NCBI GenBank assembly: GCA_945957245.1
Contig: CAMFLD010000055.1
Coordinates: forward strand, 1 to 10,690
DNA length: 10,690 bases
Direction: 5' to 3'
Source of the DNA: an uncultured Flavobacterium sp.
GTDB taxonomy: Bacteria > Bacteroidota > Bacteroidia > Flavobacteriales > Flavobacteriaceae
The notes below the pieces were generated by a model, which was given only the letters and a program-made list of their open reading frames with translations, was not told the origin of the DNA and did not search any database. This document shows positions 1 to 6,430 of the stretch, in pieces; positions within the stretch are counted from its first letter, which is position 1, and each line of letters begins with the position of its first letter. The translations under genes and the position numbers were made by a program.

Positions 1-1
1 A

Positions 2-34
2 TCGTCGGCAGCGTCAGATGTGTATAAGAGACAG
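2..34 (+). other. Untrimmed Illumina Nextera read-1 adapter with Tn5 mosaic end (sequencing artefact)
   Basis: Bases 2-15 are TCGTCGGCAGCGTC and bases 16-34 are the 19-bp Tn5 mosaic end AGATGTGTATAAGAGACAG. Together they are the exact Nextera read-1 transposase adapter. Base 1 is probably the last index or primer base. Biological sequence therefore begins at 35. An ATG inside the adapter (base 20) opens a spurious reading frame beginning MYKRQ, which runs into the first gene and should not be taken as its start. Confidence 0.98.
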
Positions 35-208
35 ATACTAACCACATCAATAAACCCGGACGATATTAAATTATCAAAAAAATTAGGAGCCAATCTCTAC
101 ATACGGAAACCGGTTTCGATCAATGCGCTCAAAAAAGCCATACAATATGCATTATCGATAGATTGGAAGAGTTTTATTCCTAATGATGTCAATTTCATAT
201 ACCGATAA
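35..208 (+). CDS. Response regulator receiver domain, C-terminal fragment (5' partial)
   Basis: The 57 residues in frame before the stop look like the last third of a CheY-like receiver domain. They contain a hydrophobic-Thr-Thr-Ser segment (ILTTS) where the conserved Thr/Ser lies, then a helix and KLGANLYIRKP, which holds the conserved Lys-Pro of the phosphorylation site, then a final amphipathic helix (ALKKAIQYAL). The phospho-acceptor Asp and the whole N-terminal half are lost because the contig starts here. No output domain follows before the stop, so this is either a stand-alone receiver or the receiver end of a larger protein such as a hybrid kinase. Its partner is unknown and it shows no link to the downstream catabolic genes. 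The family call is from motif recognition on a short fragment; the start is missing, not chosen. Confidence 0.72.
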   Translation: MLTTSINPDDIKLSKKLGANLYIRKPVSINALKKAIQYALSIDWKSFIPNDVNFIYR

Positions 209-354
209 TCGAATATAAATATCCTGCTTAATTGCAATAAATTCAAAATATTAGGGTATTTGGAAAGTTTTTCCTATGTTAGTCGCCTATAAACCAATTA
301 TTGAATGATGTAAGCGCATATTTTACATTATCCAAAGTAAAAACCAACCTAAAC

Positions 355-1287
355 ATGAGAAAAATTTTCCTGGGGATTATCCTAGCTTTTGCCCCGTTTG
401 CCTACTCCCAGGCAGACAAAGAAAAAGCAGTAATCGATTCAATCGAAAAAACATTTACCTACAAACACGGAACCATTGAACTTGAAAATGGTATAGGTAA
501 AATAAATATTCCAAATGAATTTAAATACCTCGATGCCAAACAATCAGAAAGAGTATTGGTAGATTTATGGGGAAATCCCAAATCTGAGAACATTTCTATG
601 GGAATGATTCTTCCCGAAAATGAAGGTGTACTTAGTCAAAATGGTTATGTTTTTAACATCCAATATGATGCCATCGGTTATGTAAAAGATGATGATGCCG
701 ATGATATAGACTATGACGACTTGCTTAAGCAAATGAGGGAAGATGCCAAAACCGAAAATGAAGAACGCAAGAAACAAGGTTTCGAAGCTATTACTATCGT
801 AGGATGGGCTGCCAAACCATTTTACGATAAAGAAAAGAAAACACTGCATTGGGCAAAAGAAATCAAATTTGGAAACGAGCCTGAAAATACACTTAACTAT
901 AATATCCGGATTTTAGGCCGCAAAGGTGTCTTGGTTTTAAATGCAATTGCCACAACCAAAGAATTACCTTTAGTACAAAAGGACATCAATAAAGTGCTGG
1001 GCATGGTGAAATTTAATGAAGGATATAAATACGAAAACTTCGATTCTTCAGTAGATGAAGTAGCAGCGTGGACTATTGGCGGATTGGTCGCCGGAAAAGT
1101 TCTGGCTAAAGTTGGATTCTTTGCTATTTTGGCCAAATTTGGGAAATTGATATTTCTGGGAATTGCAGCCGCTTTTGGAGCATTCAGGAAAAAAATTGCC
1201 GGGCTATTCGGTAAAAAAACGGAAGAAGAACCTCAAACGACAGTGGCAGAAATTGAGCCTCACGATGAAACACCATCTGAATCTTAA
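355..1287 (+). CDS. DUF2167 family membrane-anchored protein with signal peptide
   Basis: A 310-residue protein of unknown function matching the DUF2167 (COG4714, predicted membrane-anchored protein) pattern: an ELENGIGKINIP start, a LWGNP motif, GYVKDDDADDIDYDDLL, a GW..KPFYD motif followed by LHWAKE, then LNYNIRILGRKG and a FNEGYKYENFD end. The first 19 residues (MRKIFLGIILAFAPFAYSQ) form a typical flavobacterial signal peptide. A hydrophobic, Gly/Ala-rich stretch at about 242-276 is a probable membrane segment, followed by a Lys-rich then acidic tail. The ATG at 355 was chosen over an in-frame TTG at 301 because it places the signal peptide at the N-terminus. The 146 bp upstream (209-354) are AT-rich, and I see no clear promoter there. 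The gene is followed by a strong terminator and appears monocistronic. The family role is not established. Confidence 0.85.
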   Translation: MRKIFLGIILAFAPFAYSQADKEKAVIDSIEKTFTYKHGTIELENGIGKINIPNEFKYLDAKQSERVLVDLWGNPKSENISMGMILPENEGVLSQNGYVFNIQYDAIGYVKDDDADDIDYDDLLKQMREDAKTENEERKKQGFEAITIVGWAAKPFYDKEKKTLHWAKEIKFGNEPENTLNYNIRILGRKGVLVLNAIATTKELPLVQKDINKVLGMVKFNEGYKYENFDSSVDEVAAWTIGGLVAGKVLAKVGFFAILAKFGKLIFLGIAAAFGAFRKKIAGLFGKKTEEEPQTTVAEIEPHDETPSES

Positions 1288-1307
1288 CATCATAAAAACA
1301 TTTATAT

Positions 1308-1347
1308 ACAACCCCAAAAGTCCTGTCCTTTTGGGGTTGTTTTTTTT
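1308..1347 (+). terminator. Rho-independent terminator after the DUF2167 gene
   Basis: A perfect 13-bp inverted repeat (ACAACCCCAAAAG at 1308-1320 and CTTTTGGGGTTGT at 1328-1340) encloses a 7-base loop and is followed directly by a run of eight T (1340-1347). This is a textbook intrinsic terminator. It separates the DUF2167 gene from the catabolic operon. Confidence 0.93.
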
Positions 1348-1379
1348 GGTAAATTATTGCTTGTTTTTTTGTTAATTTG
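1345..1379 (+). promoter_or_regulatory. Candidate Bacteroidota-type promoter for the catabolic operon
   Basis: TTTG at 1345-1348 could serve as the -33 element, and TTAATTTG at 1372-1379 matches seven of eight positions of the TAnnTTTG -7 element. The gap of 23 bp is at the long end of the usual range. Transcription would start a few bases later, leaving a short leader before the ATG at 1400. Its position just after a terminator and before a long same-strand gene run is what a promoter should have, but T-rich DNA gives chance matches easily, so this remains tentative. Confidence 0.33.
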
Positions 1380-1399
1380 TGTACCAAACAATAAACAAC

Positions 1400-2005
1400 A
1401 TGCAATTTGACCCAAATGAATTAGAACACACCGAAGTTTACAAACTACTAACCGGTGCCATAATTCCCAGACCCATAGGCTGGATTTCAAGCATCAGCGA
1501 AAACGGAATCAACAACCTGGCCCCTTTTTCTTATTTTAATGCCGTTGGCGATGACCCGCCACATGTAATGTTTTCCACGGGACGGGGTAATGATACTAAT
1601 AAAGATACCCTAAATAACGTTTTGGCTACCAAGCAGTTTGTAGTCAATATGGTCACCGAAGAACTAACGGAACAAATGAATACAACAGCACAGTCGGTTC
1701 ACTCTGATATAGACGAATTTGAACTGGCCGGAGTAACTGCAATTCCCTCAGAAAAAATAAAACCAATGCGGGTTAAAGAAAGCCCAATTACTTTTGAATG
1801 TGAATTGGTACATCATTATTTCCTTGAAGGTCATAAGCATGGTGGAGCCTGTGTCATCATAGGGCGTATTGTAATGATGCACTTTAATGACGATGTTTTA
1901 TCAGATAATTTCAGGGTCAATATGGATAATTACAAACCCGTTTCCCGACTGGCAGGCTCGCATTATTCAAAAATAGGTGAGCTTTTCTCCGTAAAAAGAA
2001 ACTAA
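1400..2005 (+). CDS. Flavin reductase family protein (FMN-binding split barrel)
   Basis: A 201-residue protein of the flavin-reductase-like / DIM6-NTAB split-barrel family (COG1853). Recognisable segments are the opening LLTGAIIPRPIGWISS, GINNLAPFSYFNAV, PPHVMFSTG, DTLNNVLATKQFVVNMV and the late Cys-Glu-Leu-Val-His strand with GACVIIGRIV. These correspond to the FMN-binding face of the barrel. Relatives either reduce free flavin with NAD(P)H or simply bind FMN; the sequence does not decide which. I take the ATG at 1400 rather than the upstream in-frame GTG at 1379, because homologues begin close to the MQFDP segment and the candidate promoter overlaps the GTG. It is the first gene of the operon and ends one base before the next start. 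The hydroxylase fusion downstream belongs to a class with internally bound FAD, so an obligate partner role is not implied. Confidence 0.86.
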   Translation: MQFDPNELEHTEVYKLLTGAIIPRPIGWISSISENGINNLAPFSYFNAVGDDPPHVMFSTGRGNDTNKDTLNNVLATKQFVVNMVTEELTEQMNTTAQSVHSDIDEFELAGVTAIPSEKIKPMRVKESPITFECELVHHYFLEGHKHGGACVIIGRIVMMHFNDDVLSDNFRVNMDNYKPVSRLAGSHYSKIGELFSVKRN

Positions 2006-2006
2006 A

Positions 2007-2462
2007 ATGAAAACAGATACACTTGAAATAAATGTAGCCATGCAGGTTTCAAAATCTGTACATGAAGTCTTTGAAGCGATAGTAAATCCTGAAAAAATGA
2101 GCAACTATTTTATTTCAGAAAGTACTGGCCGAATGGAAGAAAACAAGAATCTAATTTGGAAATTTCCCGAGTTTAGTTTCGAAGTCCCTGTAAAAGTTGG
2201 AAAAATTAAACAGGATGAATTAATATCATTTCATTGGGAGAATAGCGGCAAAAACCTCTTGGTTGAAATAAACCTTTCCCCTATCGGTGACAATTTTACG
2301 CTTGTAAAAATTTCAGAAAAAAGTATGGAAAACAATGAAGCCGGGCTTCAGTGGTTATCCGGGAACTCATTTGGCTGGTCCAATTTCCTAGCCTGTCTTA
2401 AAGCATATCTTGAATTTGGAATCAATCTCAGAAAAGGTTCCTTTGACTTTATGGAAAAATAA
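2007..2462 (+). CDS. SRPBCC / AHSA1-like domain protein
   Basis: A 151-residue single-domain protein with the START/Bet v 1 fold pattern of the AHSA1 group. An N-terminal strand leads into VSKSVHEVFEAIVNPEKMSN, followed by a series of amphipathic strands (ELISFHWE, LLVEINLSP, FTLVKISE). The long C-terminal helix region GWSNFLACLKAYLEFG is the usual AHSA1 ending. Such proteins have a hydrophobic cavity that binds small molecules; some act as enzymes and others as binding proteins. The gene sits between the split-barrel gene (1-base gap) and the hydroxylase fusion (2-base gap), so translational coupling is likely. A role in binding or handling an aromatic intermediate is my inference. No catalytic residues can be named. 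Confidence 0.82.
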   Translation: MKTDTLEINVAMQVSKSVHEVFEAIVNPEKMSNYFISESTGRMEENKNLIWKFPEFSFEVPVKVGKIKQDELISFHWENSGKNLLVEINLSPIGDNFTLVKISEKSMENNEAGLQWLSGNSFGWSNFLACLKAYLEFGINLRKGSFDFMEK

Positions 2463-2464
2463 AA

Positions 2465-4759
2465 ATGAAAATAGCAGTTATAGGTGGTGGCCCGGGAGGC
2501 TTATACTTTTCTATATTAACCAAAAAAGCAATGCCCAATTGCCAGATTGATGTTTACGAACGTAATAAATCTGACGACAGTTTTGGATTTGGCGTTGTCT
2601 TCTCCGATGAAACTCTGGCCGAATTCCTATCACGGGATTTAAAATCTTACGAATTAATCCGAAGCAACTTCGCCTATTGGGATGATATAATTATCGCAAG
2701 AGACGGACAAACGGTTAACATAGCCGGAAACGGATTTTGCGGCTGTTCAAGGAAAAAATTATTGCAGTTATTACAACAACGCTGCTCTGAAGAAGGTGTA
2801 AATCTGCATTTTGAGCAAAATATAGACGACATCAGTCAATTTAAAAATTCAGACATCATTGTAGCTTCAGATGGAATTTCCAGTAATATAAGAACAAAAT
2901 ACGCGGATAACTTCGGAACTAAAATTTCTTTAAAGAAAAACCGCTTCGTATGGCTGGGTTCTACTAAACCACTGGATGCTTTTACCTATTTCTTCAGAAA
3001 CACAGAACACGGACTAATCGTTGCCCATACTTATCAGTACGAACCGGGTATGAGCACATGGATTTTTGAGTGCAGCGATGAAACCTGGCAGAAACACGGA
3101 TTTGAAGTTACAAACGAAGAAACAACAATAGCCAAAATAGAAGCTATTTTTAAAGACGAGTTAGAAGGCCATCCTTTATTAACAAATAAATCTCATTGGC
3201 GCCAATTCCCTCATGTAACCAATGAAAAATGGTATCATGAAAATATAGTACTTCTGGGCGATGCCAAAGCCACAGCACATTACTCGATTGGCTCAGGTAC
3301 TAAGCTTGCGATGGATTCGGCTATTGGCTTATCAGATGCTGTAATTGCCAATCCAAACGATGTAAAAGCGGCTTTTGAGCAATATGAAAAAACACGCCGC
3401 AATACGGTTGAAATGATTCAGCATGCCGCATTAGTGTCGCTCGATTGGTTTGAAAATATGGATAGGCACAACCAGCATTCCTTTTATCAATTTGCTTTTG
3501 GCTGTATGACCAGGGCTAAAAAAGTAACGTTTGAAAACTTACGTTTGCGTGACAAATCATTTACAGATAAGGTCTTAAAAGACTTTTATAAAAACAATAC
3601 TTCAAATGAAACTGAAGAAATTCCCGTGGCGTTTACTAAATTCAAATTACGTGATTTAGAACTAAATAACCGCATTGCCATGTCAGCCATGGGACAATAT
3701 TCCGCAGAAAACGGATTGGTCAACGATTGGCATTTGGTTCATTATGGAAGTCGTGCAACCGGAGGTGTAGGGTTAATTATAGCGGAGATGACTGCTATTT
3801 CCGAAACAGGACGTATAACTTTAGGTTGTACAGGATTATACAATGACCAACAAGTAGTTGAATGGAAAAAAATAACTGATTTTATTCATAAAAACAGCCA
3901 GTCTAAAATTGGAGTTCAACTAGGCCATTCCGGACGCAAAGGAGCTATTAAAAAACCTTGGGAAACCGAACCCCTTAAAAATATATGGCCTTTAATTTCA
4001 GCATCTCCAATAGCCTTCAACGAACATTTTGCAATCCCAAAAGAAATGGACACGAACGATATGGATTTGATTACTTCCCAATTCGTTCAGGCAGCTATAA
4101 ATGCCGACAAAGCAGGTTTCGACATGATTGAACTTCAGGCGCATCATGGGTTTTTATTAGCCTCATTCCTTTCTCCTCTGACCAATATCAGAAAAGACAG
4201 TTTTGGAGGAAGCATCGAAAACCGATTGAAATTTCCACTAAGGGTTTTCAATGCAATAAGAAATATATTTCCAAAAGAAAAACCAATTTCAGTAAGGATT
4301 TCAGCATCAGATTGGGCTGAAAACGGAATTTCAGAAGAAGATGTTATAATTATTGCAAAAGCTTTTAAAGAGGCCGGAGCTGATATTATTGATGTTTCTA
4401 CGGGAAATACTGTCGCACATCAAAAACCGCAAACTGGCAGAATGTGGCAAGTTCCTTTTTCTGATTTAGTAAAAAATACTATTCATATTCCAACCATCAC
4501 AGCAGGATATATTCAGGATATTGACCAAATCAATACCATTATCCTTAATGGCAAAGCTGATTTGGTAGCTTTAGGCAGGCCTTTATTGCTTGATGCCAAT
4601 TTTGTACGGAATGCACAGGCTTATGAACAATATCAGACAAATGACATCCCTAATCAATACAAAATGGGTATCTCACATTTATATCCGTTAAAAGCGACCG
4701 AAAGAAAGCAACTTGAAGGAATGAAAATCGCTTTAAAACCAAAAAGCAATAAAAAATAA
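2465..4759 (+). CDS. Bifunctional salicylyl-CoA 5-hydroxylase / NADH:flavin oxidoreductase fusion
   Basis: A 764-residue two-domain flavoprotein. Residues 1 to about 370 form a group A FAD aromatic hydroxylase: the nucleotide-binding loop GGGPGGL at 7-13, a DG motif (ASDGISSNIR), and the second FAD motif LLGDAKA at 263-269 followed by GSGTKLAMD. Residues from about 388 to 755 form an Old Yellow Enzyme-type FMN barrel: MSAMGQYSAENG, NDWHLVHYGSRA, IGVQLGHSGRKG, HHGFLLASFLSPLTN, then FGGSIENRLKFP and DLVALGRPLLLD. This arrangement and length fit SdgC-type salicylyl-CoA 5-hydroxylase and 2-aminobenzoyl-CoA monooxygenase/reductase. The N-terminal half would hydroxylate the aryl-CoA at C5 using O2 and NAD(P)H. 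With a ligase, a thioesterase and a gentisate dioxygenase nearby, salicylyl-CoA to gentisyl-CoA is the best reading; 2-aminobenzoyl-CoA is the alternative. The barrel has Gln558 where YqjM-type enzymes have the first active-site His; His561 is kept. The protein is probably cytoplasmic. Confidence 0.88.
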   Translation: MKIAVIGGGPGGLYFSILTKKAMPNCQIDVYERNKSDDSFGFGVVFSDETLAEFLSRDLKSYELIRSNFAYWDDIIIARDGQTVNIAGNGFCGCSRKKLLQLLQQRCSEEGVNLHFEQNIDDISQFKNSDIIVASDGISSNIRTKYADNFGTKISLKKNRFVWLGSTKPLDAFTYFFRNTEHGLIVAHTYQYEPGMSTWIFECSDETWQKHGFEVTNEETTIAKIEAIFKDELEGHPLLTNKSHWRQFPHVTNEKWYHENIVLLGDAKATAHYSIGSGTKLAMDSAIGLSDAVIANPNDVKAAFEQYEKTRRNTVEMIQHAALVSLDWFENMDRHNQHSFYQFAFGCMTRAKKVTFENLRLRDKSFTDKVLKDFYKNNTSNETEEIPVAFTKFKLRDLELNNRIAMSAMGQYSAENGLVNDWHLVHYGSRATGGVGLIIAEMTAISETGRITLGCTGLYNDQQVVEWKKITDFIHKNSQSKIGVQLGHSGRKGAIKKPWETEPLKNIWPLISASPIAFNEHFAIPKEMDTNDMDLITSQFVQAAINADKAGFDMIELQAHHGFLLASFLSPLTNIRKDSFGGSIENRLKFPLRVFNAIRNIFPKEKPISVRISASDWAENGISEEDVIIIAKAFKEAGADIIDVSTGNTVAHQKPQTGRMWQVPFSDLVKNTIHIPTITAGYIQDIDQINTIILNGKADLVALGRPLLLDANFVRNAQAYEQYQTNDIPNQYKMGISHLYPLKATERKQLEGMKIALKPKSNKK

Positions 4760-4806
4760 TTTCAAATCATGGATTATGAAAACAGAATCAATTAAAAAAC
4801 AATTCG

Positions 4807-4839
4807 TAATTCATAATTCATAATTCATAATTCATAATT
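4807..4839 (+). repeat. Heptanucleotide tandem repeat (TAATTCA, 4.7 copies) before the CoA ligase gene
   Basis: Four perfect consecutive copies of TAATTCA lie at 4807-4813, 4814-4820, 4821-4827 and 4828-4834. A partial copy (TAATT) follows at 4835-4839, and a degenerate copy (CAATTCG, 5 of 7) precedes at 4800-4806. The array ends four bases before the ATG at 4844, so it occupies the place of the ribosome-binding region. It lies in the largest gap of the operon (4760-4843, 84 bp), which is otherwise AT-rich with no clear promoter. Confidence 0.95.
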
Positions 4840-4848
4840 ATTTATGAA
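4831..4848 (+). promoter_or_regulatory. Possible start-codon-masking hairpin formed by the heptamer repeat
   Basis: TTCATAA (4831-4837, the same repeat in another phase) is the exact reverse complement of TTATGAA (4842-4848), which contains the ATG start codon at 4844. In RNA the two could form a 7-bp stem with a 4-base loop. Every upstream repeat copy could form the same pairing with a longer loop. The stem is AU-rich and so weak. The complementarity is seen in the sequence; a regulatory role is inference. Confidence 0.3.
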
Positions 4849-6430
4849 AAACTATACCGATAACTTCGCCCACGATCATTTGCCGGATACCAACTTGCAA
4901 CCTGATTATATTTTTCTGGATTTACCGCTGTTCAATAGACCCGAAATGCTGAATTGTGCCGACAGATTATTGGATTTTCATATCAGGGAAGGTCGTGGCA
5001 ATAATCCATGCTTGAGAACATTTAACGGTATATGGACTTATAATGACTTATATGAAAAAGCGAATCAGATAGCCCATGTTCTTGTAGATGATTTAGGTCT
5101 CAAATCAGGAAACCGTGTGCTGATTCGTTCCGCTAATAACCCAATGATGGTAGCCTGCTGGTTTGCCATACTCAAAGCAGGTGGAATTGTAGTAGCAACA
5201 ATGCCATTACTTCGTTCCAAAGAACTGACCACCATAATTGATTGTGCTGAAATATCTCATGCGCTATGTGAAAAAAGTCTGCAGGATGAAATGAATCTGG
5301 TAAAATCAGGGTTTCTGCAAAAAACCTGTTTTTATGATGAATTGGAGTCGCTTATGGCTTCCAAACCAAAAACATTTACCAATTACCATTCAAAATCAGA
5401 TTCTATATGCTTAATTGGTTTTACTTCAGGAACTACAGGCTTGCCAAAAATGACAGCACACTACCATAAAGACATCCTTAATATTTGTGAAGCCTTTCCG
5501 CAATATTCATTACAACCTAAAGAAAATGATATTTTTACAGGAAGCCCGCCTCTTGGCTTTACTTTTGGCCTGGGCGGATTGGTATTGTTCCCATTGTATT
5601 TTGGAGCCTCCACTTTTTTAATTGAAAAACCAACGCCCGATATGCTTTTGCAGGCAATACAGGATCATAAAATCACCATTTGCTTTACGGCACCAACTGC
5701 ATGGCGGGTAATCACTGGTAAAGTGAAGGAATTTGATATATCAAGCCTACGCAAATGCGTCTCTGCGGGAGAAACACTTCCGTTAAAAGTATGGCAGGAT
5801 TGGTATGATGCTACGGGACTCAAGATTATTGACGGAATCGGAGCTACCGAAATGCTGCACATTTTTATTTCCTCTAATATCGAAAACATGAAACCCGGAG
5901 CAACCGGAGTGGCTGTAACCGGATATGAAGCCAAAATAATAGACCAAAACGGCAACGAAACTCCAAGAAATGAACCCGGAAGACTTGCTGTAAGAGGCAT
6001 CACCGGATGTAAATACCTTAATCGGACTGAAAAACAAAAAGAATATGTTGAAAATGGCTGGAACATCACCGGAGATATTTTCCGTCAGGATGAAGACGGT
6101 TACTTTTGGTTTGTCGCCCGAGGGGATGATATGATTATTTCTTCCGGTTATAATATAGCCGCAATTGAAGTAGAAAGTGTTCTTTTGACACACGATGAAA
6201 TTTTAGAATGCGCTGTAATCGGCCTTCCCGATGAAGAACGGGGAATGCTGGTTTGCGCCCATATCGTACTGAAAGACCAAAGTAAGGCTACTGACAATAT
6301 GAAGAACCATATCCAACACTGGTTCAAGGAAACAGCAGCACCTTATAAATATCCAAGAGTAATTTATTTTACAGCAACATTACCCAAAACCGAAACCGGA
6401 AAAATACAACGTTTTAAATTAAAATCATGA
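4844..6430 (+). CDS. Aryl-CoA ligase (salicylate- or 2-aminobenzoate-CoA ligase, AMP-forming)
   Basis: A 528-residue ANL-superfamily enzyme in the benzoate-CoA ligase group. The ATP-binding loop TSGTTGLPK is at 194-202, the AGETLP segment follows, and the adenylate motif GIGATEM is at 331-337. The hinge region NITGDIFRQDEDGYFWFVAR leads into GDDMIISSGYNIAAIEVE, and PKTETGKIQR at 514-523 carries the C-terminal catalytic Lys520. All core motifs are intact and the length is normal. The opening (Tyr-Thr-Asp-Asn-Phe ... LNCADRLLD) resembles 2-aminobenzoate-CoA ligases and salicylyl-CoA-forming enzymes. It would activate the aromatic acid to its CoA thioester via the acyl-AMP, providing the substrate of the upstream fusion hydroxylase. 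Which 2-substituted benzoate it takes cannot be told from the sequence; gentisate dioxygenase in the operon favours salicylate. Its stop overlaps the next start (ATGA). No Shine-Dalgarno sequence is visible; the heptamer repeat lies at that position. Confidence 0.88.
   Translation: MKNYTDNFAHDHLPDTNLQPDYIFLDLPLFNRPEMLNCADRLLDFHIREGRGNNPCLRTFNGIWTYNDLYEKANQIAHVLVDDLGLKSGNRVLIRSANNPMMVACWFAILKAGGIVVATMPLLRSKELTTIIDCAEISHALCEKSLQDEMNLVKSGFLQKTCFYDELESLMASKPKTFTNYHSKSDSICLIGFTSGTTGLPKMTAHYHKDILNICEAFPQYSLQPKENDIFTGSPPLGFTFGLGGLVLFPLYFGASTFLIEKPTPDMLLQAIQDHKITICFTAPTAWRVITGKVKEFDISSLRKCVSAGETLPLKVWQDWYDATGLKIIDGIGATEMLHIFISSNIENMKPGATGVAVTGYEAKIIDQNGNETPRNEPGRLAVRGITGCKYLNRTEKQKEYVENGWNITGDIFRQDEDGYFWFVARGDDMIISSGYNIAAIEVESVLLTHDEILECAVIGLPDEERGMLVCAHIVLKDQSKATDNMKNHIQHWFKETAAPYKYPRVIYFTATLPKTETGKIQRFKLKS

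Noticed and set aside
20..34. ATG at base 20 as the start of the first gene
   Set aside because: It lies inside the Nextera adapter; the real gene is cut by the contig end.
301..354. TTG at 301 as the start of the DUF2167 protein
   Set aside because: It would add 18 residues in front of a clear signal peptide that begins at the ATG at 355.
1379..1399. GTG at 1379 as the start of the flavin reductase-like gene
   Set aside because: The ATG at 1400 fits family N-termini better and the GTG overlaps the candidate -7 promoter element.
1400..2005. Obligate reductase partner of a two-component monooxygenase
   Set aside because: The only monooxygenase here is a single-component FAD type that is reduced directly by NAD(P)H, so a dedicated reductase is not required.
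4769..4795. Eight-codon ORF in the gap before the CoA ligase, as a leader peptide
   Set aside because: It is very short, has no codon bias suggesting attenuation and no ribosome-binding site; chance is sufficient.
4800..4839. CRISPR-like array
   Set aside because: The units are 7 bp with no spacers; this is a simple tandem repeat.
5665..6193. Two overlapping minus-strand ORFs of about 135 codons inside the CoA ligase gene
   Set aside because: They are antisense shadows of a well-supported gene, show no recognisable motifs, and all other genes are on the + strand.
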